A stretch of DNA of 7,091 bases from Candidatus Kaiserbacteria bacterium (GCA_011052355.1 DRJB01000036.1:1-7091), one strand, 5' to 3'; counted from the stretch's first letter, positions 1-5,636 are shown. The notes: a model not told the origin generated them from the letters alone. Translations and numbers: made by a program.

Positions 1-8
1 AGTTCGCT

Positions 9-60
9 ATGAGGGGTTTCGTAAACCCCTCATGAATGAGGGGTTTACGAAACCCCTCAT
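9..60. repeat. Pair of 25-nt hairpin units in inverted orientation
   Basis: Two 25-nt units lie at 9-33 and 36-60, separated by GA. Each unit is itself a hairpin, with arms ATGAGGGGTTT and AAACCCCTCAT around a 3-nt loop (CGT in the first, ACG in the second). The second unit is the exact reverse complement of the first, so the whole 52 nt also forms one larger palindrome. A degenerate half-unit (GAAACCCCCTAT) follows at 63-74. The block lies 35 nt beyond the pheT stop codon, where a transcript end would be expected, but there is no T-run on the minus strand to make a classical intrinsic terminator. The same 25-nt unit recurs at 7067-7091. Confidence 0.9.
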
Positions 61-83
61 AGGAAACCCCCTATAGCACTACA

Positions 84-103
84 CCCTAACGTACCCTAAC
101 GTA
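84..103. repeat. Tandem 10-bp duplication over the pheT stop codon
   Basis: The decamer CCCTAACGTA occurs twice in direct succession (84-93, 94-103). The pheT stop codon (TAG on the minus strand, 96-98) lies inside the second copy. Because the stop is in the copy reached first by the ribosome, the duplication adds nothing to the protein. It looks like a small slippage event at the gene end. Confidence 0.75.
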
Positions 104-1946
104 CCTCATAGCCACTTTCCCCATTTAAGGCAACGGTTATCTTTTCCATGTAAGTATTCACCAACTCATCAGTCAGCGTACGCTCCGGCGATTCAAACAC
201 CAAACGAAATGCAAAAGAAGTGCGTGTGTCTTTTGTAAACGAATCAAATTGGTCAGCTCGCACCAAAAGCTCCCCCGCATGCAAGCGGATAATTTCCTCT
301 ATCGTCGTACTTGTGGTACCCTCCGGTGTCCACACCGCAATGTCGCGCAATACAAACGGATACGATGAAAACGGTTTATACATACCGGAATTTTCATATT
401 GTTTCGGTGTATATTCTTTTCCGATAGAAATAAGCATGTCTGTAGAAAGACTATATTCAACAATGCTACCTTTTTGCAGTGGATTAACATGGTGTTCAAA
501 TAGCACGTCAAGCTCCGGCAATTTCTCAGAAAGTGCCAGCGACACACGCTCCTCATTTTTTGTAAAAATCGTGCCAATTTCAAAAAGTTTTATGATAGCA
601 TTGGGACCAAATACGCGTGGTGCGTATTGCTTCGCATGAATGAGTGCATCCTCCATATTTTCCATAAGTGTGGTGCGCAACATTGGTTTCGTCTTGTTAA
701 ATGGATTAGCAAGCGCGATATCTCCTTTCTTTGAAAAAGATTGCGTGCTGATTTCTGTGAACCCACGCTCAACAAGAAAATCTTTGATGCGCTCAACGCC
801 GTGATATCTTTCGTTATCCATTTGTATTGCTATTTCCGGAAGTGGCTCATCCGGAAGAATATCATATCCCGCAATGCGCCCAACTTCCTCAATGAGGTCT
901 TCCGGGATTGTGATATCTGTGCGCTCAAATGGAGGGGTAACGATAAAGGTGTCGCCACGTACTTCCGCAGACAAATCAAGGCGTTTAAAAATATTAGAAA
1001 CCGTATCGTGTGAGAGAGCGATACCCAGAACATCGCGTATGTGCTCAAGAGAAATTGAGACCGGCGCGCCCTCCGGGCGCGCCTCATACACATCCGTCAC
1101 CCCCTCAATCACGCCACCGGCGGTTTTCACAATAAGCTCAAGCACATCGCGCATGCCATACGCAACGAGCTGTACCGATGGATTATTTTGAAAACGCAAC
1201 GATGCATCGGTAACCAGATTTAGTTTTTGCGCCGTGCGCCGTATGGAGGGTCCATAAAAATTTGCCGCCTCAACCACAAGCGATGTTGTTGTTTCGTCTA
1301 TCTGTGCCACATTTCCGCCCTTTATTCCAGCAATACCTATGGGCACATCCGCGACAGCATCCGTAATGAGGAGTGCATGTTTTGGAAGCGAATATTTCTC
1401 CCCGGTAAGCGTGGTAATTTCTTCTCCATCGTGCGCTGTGCGCACACGCACATGATGCACCCCGTCTTTTTTTGCCAGCTTGTCCGCATCAAACGCGTGC
1501 AGTGGTTGCCCGATATTGAGCATGACATAATTGGTCGCGTCCACCACATTGTTTATTGAGCGTTGCCCAACAGCCTCAAGCGCTTCTTTGAGCCACAATG
1601 GCGATGGTCCAATTTTCACACCCTTCACATATGCACCAATGTAGCGAGAACATTTCTGCGTATCTTCAATGTCTACCGTGAGTGCATTGGACTTTCCCCA
1701 CTTCGGCAATTCTTGCTGAAGCGGGTCATGCGAAAACGGAACATCAAGAATAGCCGATATTTCTTTTGCGATACCGCGATGACTTAAACAATCAGCAGCA
1801 CGATTTGGAAGCACGTTGACATCAATCATGTCGCCAACATGCTCTTCTATTTCAAATGAGTGGAAAGTGAGCTCGTTATCAATTACCTCTCCGCTTGGCA
1901 ATGGTGACTCAAAAAAATTCTGTAACCAATTACGTGATACTTTCAT
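96..1946 (-). CDS. pheT: Phenylalanyl-tRNA synthetase beta subunit, shortened form
   Basis: Beta subunit of the alpha2-beta2 cytoplasmic enzyme that charges tRNA-Phe; in the family it carries the editing site and supports the catalytic alpha subunit. The 616 residues compare with about 795 in E. coli. Visible order: short B1 region (1-38); directly VLPNRAADCLSHRGIAKEI (45-63); B3/B4 editing-type domain (about 98-286, with RYIGAYVKG, VVDATNYV, GQPLHAFD, TDASLRF); B5 (about 295-365, ending IPEDLIEEVGRIAGYD); a reduced core (about 380-522); and a C-terminal ferredoxin-fold anticodon-binding domain (about 524-616, YPFVLRDIAV, RTLTDELVN). The EMAP-II/OB tRNA-binding insert, found between B1 and the PNRADCL motif in the E. 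coli protein, is absent. The core is also shortened, with only about 50 residues between LALS (470-473) and the FDX-ACB domain. The start ATG overlaps the pheS stop as ATGA, implying translational coupling. No Shine-Dalgarno sequence is visible. Confidence 0.96.
   Translation of the reverse strand: MKVSRNWLQNFFESPLPSGEVIDNELTFHSFEIEEHVGDMIDVNVLPNRAADCLSHRGIAKEISAILDVPFSHDPLQQELPKWGKSNALTVDIEDTQKCSRYIGAYVKGVKIGPSPLWLKEALEAVGQRSINNVVDATNYVMLNIGQPLHAFDADKLAKKDGVHHVRVRTAHDGEEITTLTGEKYSLPKHALLITDAVADVPIGIAGIKGGNVAQIDETTTSLVVEAANFYGPSIRRTAQKLNLVTDASLRFQNNPSVQLVAYGMRDVLELIVKTAGGVIEGVTDVYEARPEGAPVSISLEHIRDVLGIALSHDTVSNIFKRLDLSAEVRGDTFIVTPPFERTDITIPEDLIEEVGRIAGYDILPDEPLPEIAIQMDNERYHGVERIKDFLVERGFTEISTQSFSKKGDIALANPFNKTKPMLRTTLMENMEDALIHAKQYAPRVFGPNAIIKLFEIGTIFTKNEERVSLALSEKLPELDVLFEHHVNPLQKGSIVEYSLSTDMLISIGKEYTPKQYENSGMYKPFSSYPFVLRDIAVWTPEGTTSTTIEEIIRLHAGELLVRADQFDSFTKDTRTSFAFRLVFESPERTLTDELVNTYMEKITVALNGESGYEVR
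1063..1083. repeat. GC-rich hairpin inside pheT
   Basis: Perfect 9-bp arms GGCGCGCCC and GGGCGCGCC flank a TCC loop. The hairpin codes for part of EARPEGAP (about residues 288-295), which lies at the linker between the editing domain and the B5 domain. It is much more GC-rich than the surrounding gene. It could be chance GC-rich coding sequence, but its position at a domain boundary resembles the in-frame hairpin in the glycosyltransferase gene. Confidence 0.55.
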
Positions 1947-2677
1947 ATAATTTTTTGTTCAAACCCGTGCACGAAACGAACATCACCGGCATGGAATAAT
2001 CGTATGTCGGGAATATTATATTTCACCATTATCAGGCGCTCAATTCCACCGCCAAAAGCAAAGCCACGATATCGCTTTTGGTCTATGCCGACATTTTTAA
2101 GCACGTTGGGATGTACCATTCCGGCGCCAACAACTTCCAACCATTTCCCCTTCCCACCAGTCGCACCGGAAAACCACACATCCACCTCAACCGATGGTTC
2201 GGTAAACGGAAAATAACTCGGGCGAAATCGTACGCGAGCATCGGGACCGAGATATTCGCGAAAAAACATATTCAACGTCCCTTTCAAGTGCGCCATTGTG
2301 ATGTCTTCACCGACCACAAGCCCTTCGTTTTGATAAAATTGCGCTTCGTGCGTCGCGTCTGTCGCTTCATTCCTAAACACCTTGCCTGGCGCAATGATGC
2401 GATATGGTGGCAAGATATTATTTTTTATTCTTTCTTCCATATAACGAATTTGCACCGAGGAAGTTTGTGTACGCAATACGCGTGGCGGGCTTTCTTTCGT
2501 CCAGAAAGTATCTTGCATATCGCGCGAGCTGTGAGTGGCGGGAATATTTAACGCATCAAAATTATGCCATTCATCTTCAAGTTCCGGACCAGACGCGACT
2601 GTAAACCCGATACGCTCAAAAACTTCCGCTATGTCACGCGTTGCAATGGTAATGGGATGTAGTTTTCCGACAGACAT
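1943..2677 (-). CDS. pheS: Phenylalanyl-tRNA synthetase alpha subunit lacking the N-terminal coiled coil
   Basis: Catalytic class II subunit that forms Phe-AMP and transfers Phe to its tRNA. Nearly all of its 244 residues are catalytic domain: HPIT (7-10), GFTVASGPELEDEWHNFDALN (24-44), LRTQTSSVQIR (68-78), motif 2 with PGKVFRNEATDATH (97-110) and QNEGLVV (116-122), FRPSYFPFTEPSVEVDV (151-167), GMVHPNVL (186-193) and motif 3 GFAFGGGIERL (205-215). E. coli PheS has 327 residues; the missing part is the N-terminal coiled-coil arm that contacts the elbow of tRNA in the characterised bacterial enzyme. Truncation by a wrong start is excluded, because an in-frame stop (TGA, 2693-2695) lies six codons upstream. 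It is the first gene of the pheST operon. No Shine-Dalgarno sequence is visible. Confidence 0.97.
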   Translation of the reverse strand: MSVGKLHPITIATRDIAEVFERIGFTVASGPELEDEWHNFDALNIPATHSSRDMQDTFWTKESPPRVLRTQTSSVQIRYMEERIKNNILPPYRIIAPGKVFRNEATDATHEAQFYQNEGLVVGEDITMAHLKGTLNMFFREYLGPDARVRFRPSYFPFTEPSVEVDVWFSGATGGKGKWLEVVGAGMVHPNVLKNVGIDQKRYRGFAFGGGIERLIMVKYNIPDIRLFHAGDVRFVHGFEQKII

Positions 2678-2709
2678 AAATAAAGCAATTGGTCATTTCA
2701 CTATACGCC

Positions 2710-2738
2710 ATTATATCAATAATCTCAAAATCTGTATG
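2710..2738 (-). promoter_or_regulatory. Promoter of pheST
   Basis: On the minus strand a perfect TATAAT (2710-2715) is preceded by TGA, giving an extended -10 (TGN-TATAAT). A weak -35 (CATACA, 3 of 6 matches) lies 17 nt upstream at 2733-2738. The predicted start near 2702 leaves a leader of about 25 nt before the pheS ATG, with no Shine-Dalgarno motif in it. No T-box or other long leader structure fits in this space. Confidence 0.6.
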
Positions 2739-2746
2739 ACATCTAT

Positions 2747-2789
2747 TTTGAGTGAATGATTGAAGTTTAACTTCAATCATTCACTCAAA
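2747..2789. repeat. Perfect 21-bp inverted repeat between divergent genes
   Basis: Arms at 2747-2767 and 2769-2789 are exact reverse complements around a single T at 2768, beginning TTTGAGTGAATGATT. The element lies between the pheS and glycosyltransferase promoters, upstream of both, so it cannot be the terminator of either operon. No T-run follows it. It could be an operator for a dimeric regulator, a DNA cruciform, or a member of the palindrome class scattered through this window. It explains part of the gene-free stretch 2678-2868. Confidence 0.85.
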
Positions 2790-2851
2790 GAAAACAGCAC
2801 GGGCGGTTATTTCTTACTCTCAAATTACTTGTATGAAAAAACACATATGTT

Positions 2852-2860
2852 TGCTATGAT
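2852..2860 (+). promoter_or_regulatory. Extended -10 promoter of the glycosyltransferase operon
   Basis: TGC-TATGAT forms an extended -10 (hexamer 2855-2860). Only 8 nt separate it from the ATG at 2869, so transcription should begin within a few bases of the start codon and give a leaderless mRNA. No good -35 is present at 17 nt; TTGTAT at 2829-2834 is spaced 20 nt, which is too far to count for much. Confidence 0.5.
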
Positions 2861-2868
2861 GAATAACA

Positions 2869-4110
2869 ATGTGGGGACCAAATACTATTACGTATGTTTC
2901 ATTTTTTATCGCACTGTATTTTGAATCATTTCTGTTGGTAACATTTCTCAGTGAGCCGGCGCGCAAGCGCCGGCTCACTGAGCGCAATTCCAACACCGCT
3001 CCATCAGTTGCAATTATCGTACCGTGTTTTAATGAAGAAAACACCATTGCCAGCACCACGGAGTCGCTCCTGAAGCTGGAATATCCAAAAGAAAATCTCT
3101 CTATCATTCTTGTGGATGACGGTTCAACCGATAACACCGCCAATGTCATGGCACGCTACGCGCGTCATCCGCGCATTTTCATACACACAAAAGAAAACGG
3201 CGGAAAACATACGGCGCTCAATGCCGGGATACGGATTGCCAAAGATGCCGACATCATCGGATGCCTTGACGCCGATTCGTTCGTAGAGCCCGATGCCCTC
3301 GGTTTTGCCATTACCGCTTTTGATAGGCCCGAGGTAATGGCAACAACATCTGCAATGTCAGTACACGCACCGAAAAATCTTATTCAGCATATGCAATACG
3401 CGGAGTACATTTTCGGTATCACCATGCGACATATTCTTTCATCAATGAACAGTCTTTATGTAACACCGGGGCCATTTTCTTTGTACCGTATGGAAGTATT
3501 TAAAAAAATAGGATATTTCTCTCACGGCTATCAAACCGAAGATATGGAGATGGCGTTACGAATGCAAAAAGCACACATGCTCATTGAAAACTCTCCACGC
3601 GTGCGCGTATACACAAAAGCTCCCTCAACAATCACCGCACTCATCAAACAACGCATGCGATGGACAAGTGGCTTTTTAAGGAATATGTTATTTGAATACA
3701 GAGGGCTCATTGGAAATCCGCGTTATGGGGTGCTTGGAATCGGTGTCTTGCCACTTTCAATTTTTTCAATCATTACCGTTGCGGGATTATTTCTATTTTC
3801 AGTCTTTCAAATTATATCAAACATGATACATATGTTTATTGTATCGCGCGGGATTCCGCTTTCCTATATATTGACACCACATACTTTTGATTGGTTTTAT
3901 TTTCCAATTACCACACTCTTGTTGGTTGGCATCGTGCTCATGTCAATGACAATAATTTTTATGATAATTGGAAAACAAATATCTCGCACACCGGGAAAAC
4001 TTACCAAAAGTACCGCATCATATATTCTGCTGTATTGGATTATTTCACCCATATGGCTGGTGAGAGCGATTGCCGATACCATTACGAACACTCATCATAC
4101 CTGGCGATAA
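2869..4110 (+). CDS. Processive family 2 glycosyltransferase, membrane bound
   Basis: Synthase-type inverting glycosyltransferase of the hyaluronan/chitin/poly-GlcNAc synthase (PgaC/IcaA-like) group, which polymerises an activated sugar and passes the chain across the membrane. One N-terminal membrane helix (about 5-27) is followed by a basic stretch and a cytoplasmic GT-A domain: VAIIVPCFNEENTI (47-60), DDG (83-85), GGKHTALNAG (111-120), DAD (134-136), TED (223-225) and the processive signature QRMRW (261-265). Three or so C-terminal membrane segments follow (about 287-318, 342-367, 383-401). All catalytic motifs are intact over 413 residues. The polymer cannot be named from sequence. The ATG at 2869 fits the -10 box 8 nt upstream. 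Codons 27-38 are made entirely by a perfect hairpin. The gene is followed 13 nt later by the thioredoxin-like gene, so the two are probably co-transcribed. Confidence 0.92.
   Translation: MWGPNTITYVSFFIALYFESFLLVTFLSEPARKRRLTERNSNTAPSVAIIVPCFNEENTIASTTESLLKLEYPKENLSIILVDDGSTDNTANVMARYARHPRIFIHTKENGGKHTALNAGIRIAKDADIIGCLDADSFVEPDALGFAITAFDRPEVMATTSAMSVHAPKNLIQHMQYAEYIFGITMRHILSSMNSLYVTPGPFSLYRMEVFKKIGYFSHGYQTEDMEMALRMQKAHMLIENSPRVRVYTKAPSTITALIKQRMRWTSGFLRNMLFEYRGLIGNPRYGVLGIGVLPLSIFSIITVAGLFLFSVFQIISNMIHMFIVSRGIPLSYILTPHTFDWFYFPITTLLLVGIVLMSMTIIFMIIGKQISRTPGKLTKSTASYILLYWIISPIWLVRAIADTITNTHHTWR
2947..2982. repeat. In-frame 36-nt hairpin element inside the glycosyltransferase gene
   Basis: Perfect 16-bp arms (CTCAGTGAGCCGGCGC, 2947-2962, and its complement at 2967-2982) close a GCAA loop, a GNRA-type tetraloop. 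The hairpin begins exactly on a codon boundary and spans 12 codons (LSEPARKRRLTE, residues 27-38). It falls in the short linker between the N-terminal membrane helix and the GT-A domain. Its GC content is far above that of its flanks. This looks like a palindromic element accepted inside a coding region at a tolerant site, though an insertion cannot be proved from one sequence. Confidence 0.85.
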
Positions 4111-4123
4111 TGCATCAACTGAC

Positions 4124-4804
4124 ATGAACACTATCACACGAAACGCTATTATTGCCCTTGGCATTACTTTACTTATTGTTGGAACAATTGTATATACCGT
4201 GCACTACATAAATCAACAACGACTCTCTGAGATTAATACGATGCAAACACAACTCTCAACCGACACGCTTTCCCTGGAAACACAATTCGCATTGTTGGAA
4301 AACGCCCCGTGCCAAGATATTTCTTCCGATACGGTATTTTCTCACGGACTCTCCACGCTTGGCGATAAGCTCGCCTTTGCCGAAGGACGCCTCGGAAGTC
4401 GCGACCAACAAGTAATAGAGCTTAAAAAAGAGTACGCGCTTCTTGAGATACGCGATTATTTGCTCATACAAAAACTGTCCACTACATGCCACATCACGCC
4501 GGTCACCGTACTTTATTTTTATTCAAACACCGGCGATTGCTCCTCATGTGACAGAGCCGGCTATGCACTTTCATATATGCGCAAAACGTATCCGCGAATA
4601 CGAGTGTATTCATTTGATTATCATCTTGATTTGGGAGCGTTAAAAACACTCATAGAAGTTAAAAAGATAAAACCGACACTTCCGGCGTTTGTTATTCAGA
4701 GGAAACGCTTCTATGGTTTTACATCGCTTGCGCGACTTGAAAAGGAGTTTCCCAAAGATTTGTTCGCCACAAGCACTGCAACAAGCACAGGTTCACAAAA
4801 ATAG
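4124..4804 (+). CDS. Membrane-anchored thioredoxin-like CxxC protein
   Basis: From the ATG at 4124 the protein has 226 residues. It has one N-terminal membrane helix (about 8-29), a helical probably coiled-coil stalk (about 31-120), and a thioredoxin-fold-like C-terminal domain: VTVLYFYS (127-134), C139-S-S-C142, IRVYSFDY (159-166) and TLPAFVIQ (185-192), whose P187 sits where the cis-proline of thioredoxins would be. A Thr/Ser-rich tail ends it. Inferred topology puts the CxxC domain outside the cytoplasmic membrane, where it could act as a thiol oxidoreductase, but the substrate is unknown. The reading frame stays open upstream to an ATG at 4070; I prefer 4124 because the extra 18 residues overlap the glycosyltransferase end and precede the membrane helix with no signal-like features. 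Two further cysteines (C63, C122) lie outside the motif. Confidence 0.75.
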   Translation: MNTITRNAIIALGITLLIVGTIVYTVHYINQQRLSEINTMQTQLSTDTLSLETQFALLENAPCQDISSDTVFSHGLSTLGDKLAFAEGRLGSRDQQVIELKKEYALLEIRDYLLIQKLSTTCHITPVTVLYFYSNTGDCSSCDRAGYALSYMRKTYPRIRVYSFDYHLDLGALKTLIEVKKIKPTLPAFVIQRKRFYGFTSLARLEKEFPKDLFATSTATSTGSQK

Positions 4805-4831
4805 ATAGTTTTCTTTTGGGTTTAAAATCAC

Positions 4832-4922
4832 ACTGACAAAATAATAAGTAAGTATACATAGGGTAAGACTTGGCCAAGCGGTCCGGAGCGCCCTATGTAT
4901 ACTTACTTATTATTTTGTCAGT
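4832..4922. repeat. Perfect 32-bp inverted repeat with 27-nt loop
   Basis: Arms at 4832-4863 and 4891-4922 are exact reverse complements, starting ACTGACAAAATAATAAG. The 27-nt interior (4864-4890) includes the self-complementary CTTGGCCAAG and the string TTGGCCAAGCGGT, which resembles a tRNA D-arm. The element follows the thioredoxin-like gene by 27 nt, where the operon should end, but no T-run follows the stem. No target-site duplication is visible at its edges (AATCAC and CTTGTC). It is the main content of the gene-free stretch 4805-5037. It could be a transcript-end structure or a small non-autonomous palindromic element. Confidence 0.88.
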
Positions 4923-4976
4923 CTTGTCGTGATTTCCATGCATATGATAGATATTATGGTATTATTCCATTACGGT

Positions 4977-5007
4977 CGCGCGCTGTGATACGAGCGCGCG
5001 CTGTGAT
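4977..5007. repeat. 13-bp GC-rich direct repeat upstream of tRNA-Thr
   Basis: CGCGCGCTGTGAT occurs at 4977-4989 and again at 4995-5007, 18 bp apart. Both copies consist of alternating pyrimidine and purine over most of their length. A third, weaker GTGCGCGAC string lies at 5018-5026. TATTAT strings at 4952-4957 and 4960-4965 might serve as the -10 box of the tRNA gene, but no convincing -35 accompanies either. Confidence 0.6.
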
Positions 5008-5037
5008 TACAAATACGGTGCGCGACATGATTAGTAT

Positions 5038-5111
5038 GCCGGTGTAGCTCAGTTGGCTAGAGCAGCTGTTTTGTAAACAGCAGGTCGTCGGTTCAAGCCC
5101 GACCACCGGCT
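5038..5111 (+). tRNA. tRNA-Thr (anticodon UGU)
   Basis: A complete cloverleaf can be drawn. The acceptor stem GCCGGTG pairs perfectly with CACCGGC (5038-5044 with 5104-5110). The D-arm is GCTC/GAGC around AGTTGGCTA. The anticodon stem GCTGT/ACAGC holds the loop TTTGTAA with anticodon TGT (5072-5074). The variable loop is AGGTC, and the T-arm GTCGG/CCGAC holds TTCAAGC. The discriminator base is T at 5111, and CCA is not encoded. It reads ACA codons and, by wobble, possibly other threonine codons. It converges on the rpsB-tsf operon with two strong hairpins in between. Confidence 0.97.
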
Positions 5112-5124
5112 CCCGAAAAGGAGA

Positions 5125-5157
5125 GCCCCCACCCATTGCATAGCAAAGGGTGGGGGC
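5125..5157. terminator. Strong hairpin after tRNA-Thr, possible U-less terminator
   Basis: Arms GCCCCCACCC (5125-5134) and GGGTGGGGGC (5148-5157) pair perfectly. The stem resumes after an A-A mismatch with TTGC/GCAA around an ATA loop, so nearly the whole 33 nt is paired. It begins 14 nt after the tRNA. No T-run follows in either direction, so it is not a classical intrinsic terminator. It may be a transcript-end or processing barrier for the convergent transcripts. The terminator role is inferred from position only. Confidence 0.5.
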
Positions 5158-5207
5158 GAACAAGCCCCTCCCGGAAGTGCCATGGCACTTCCGGGAGGGG
5201 CTTGTTC
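5158..5207. repeat. Perfect 50-bp palindrome with no spacer
   Basis: Positions 5158-5182 and 5183-5207 are exact reverse complements with no intervening base (centre GTGCCATGGCAC). It directly abuts the preceding hairpin and ends 3 nt before the stop codon of the minus-strand operon. A long spacer-free palindrome is a DNA structure that SbcCD-type nucleases normally attack and that replication tends to delete, so its perfection is notable. Position suggests a bidirectional transcript end, but a T-run is lacking on both sides. Confidence 0.88.
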
Positions 5208-5210
5208 AAA

Positions 5211-5633
5211 CTACGAAGAAAGTTCGGGTGGATGTTTCTCTTTTTTGAGCTCCTTTTTATAACCGGAAATTGATTGTATAAACGGCGATTTACTTGGCAC
5301 ATCCGGATGTCCGGACGGCGCATTGTACATGGAAAATTTTGTCTGAAGCATGTGTACCGAATTACTCAAGTGTCGCTCAATAAAACGAACCGCACGCAAC
5401 GCGATACTGGCAATAATATGCAATCCATTTCCAAAAAACATACCTGTCGTATCTTTTAGAAAAGCCGGTACGTCAACATGGCGGTATACATACAACCCTT
5501 TCTCTATTTTCTTATCAAACGACGCACGCGCAGACACAAGAAAAAATCTTCCGGTACGTTGCTCATATGATACAAGAGCGATAAAGCCGGTGAATAAAAC
5601 AATGCTTGCAACTTCTGCAATAAAATAATACAT
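5211..5633 (-). CDS. Small membrane protein of unknown function in the rpsB-tsf operon
   Basis: I do not recognise this 140-residue protein. It has one clear N-terminal membrane helix (about 3-22), a mixed basic segment (RFFLVSARASFDKKIEKGLYVYRHV, about 29-53), a second hydrophobic and amphipathic stretch (about 64-87, including FFGNGLHIIASIALRAVRFI) that may be a second membrane or membrane-surface helix, and a hydrophilic tail rich in Lys, Pro and Ser. The start ATG lies 3 nt after the tsf stop, so it is almost certainly co-transcribed and probably translationally coupled; GGAT is at best a weak ribosome binding site. Its location after rpsB-tsf is where many bacteria carry pyrH or frr; this protein resembles neither. 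No catalytic motif is visible. Confidence 0.8.
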   Translation of the reverse strand: MYYFIAEVASIVLFTGFIALVSYEQRTGRFFLVSARASFDKKIEKGLYVYRHVDVPAFLKDTTGMFFGNGLHIIASIALRAVRFIERHLSNSVHMLQTKFSMYNAPSGHPDVPSKSPFIQSISGYKKELKKEKHPPELSS

Positions 5634-5636
5634 GAT

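Noticed and set aside
9..60. CRISPR array
   Set aside because: Units are adjacent, in opposite orientation and separated by 2 nt, with no spacers. No cas gene is present.
220..1787. Plus-strand open frames opposite pheT (such as 220-639, 874-1191, 1227-1559)
   Set aside because: They lie wholly antisense to a well-conserved gene, have low-complexity or Cys/Arg-rich translations with no family resemblance, and lack promoters.
2078..2551. 157-codon plus-strand frame opposite pheS
   Set aside because: It is a shadow of the catalytic domain of pheS and shows no recognisable protein features.
2678..2746. T-box or Phe attenuator leader for pheST
   Set aside because: The predicted leader is about 25 nt and the nearby inverted repeat is upstream of the promoter, so no leader regulation of that type fits.
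4070..4123. ATG at 4070 as the start of the thioredoxin-like gene
   Set aside because: It would overlap the glycosyltransferase by 41 nt and add 18 residues before a normal N-terminal membrane helix. The ATG at 4124 gives ordinary gene spacing.
4832..4922. Integron attC site or IS remnant
   Set aside because: No RYYYAAC/GTTRRRY core sites, transposase fragment or target duplication can be seen.
5125..5207. Classical Rho-independent terminators at the hairpins
   Set aside because: Neither strand shows a T-run after the stems here, nor after the other long hairpins. Only position supports a termination role.
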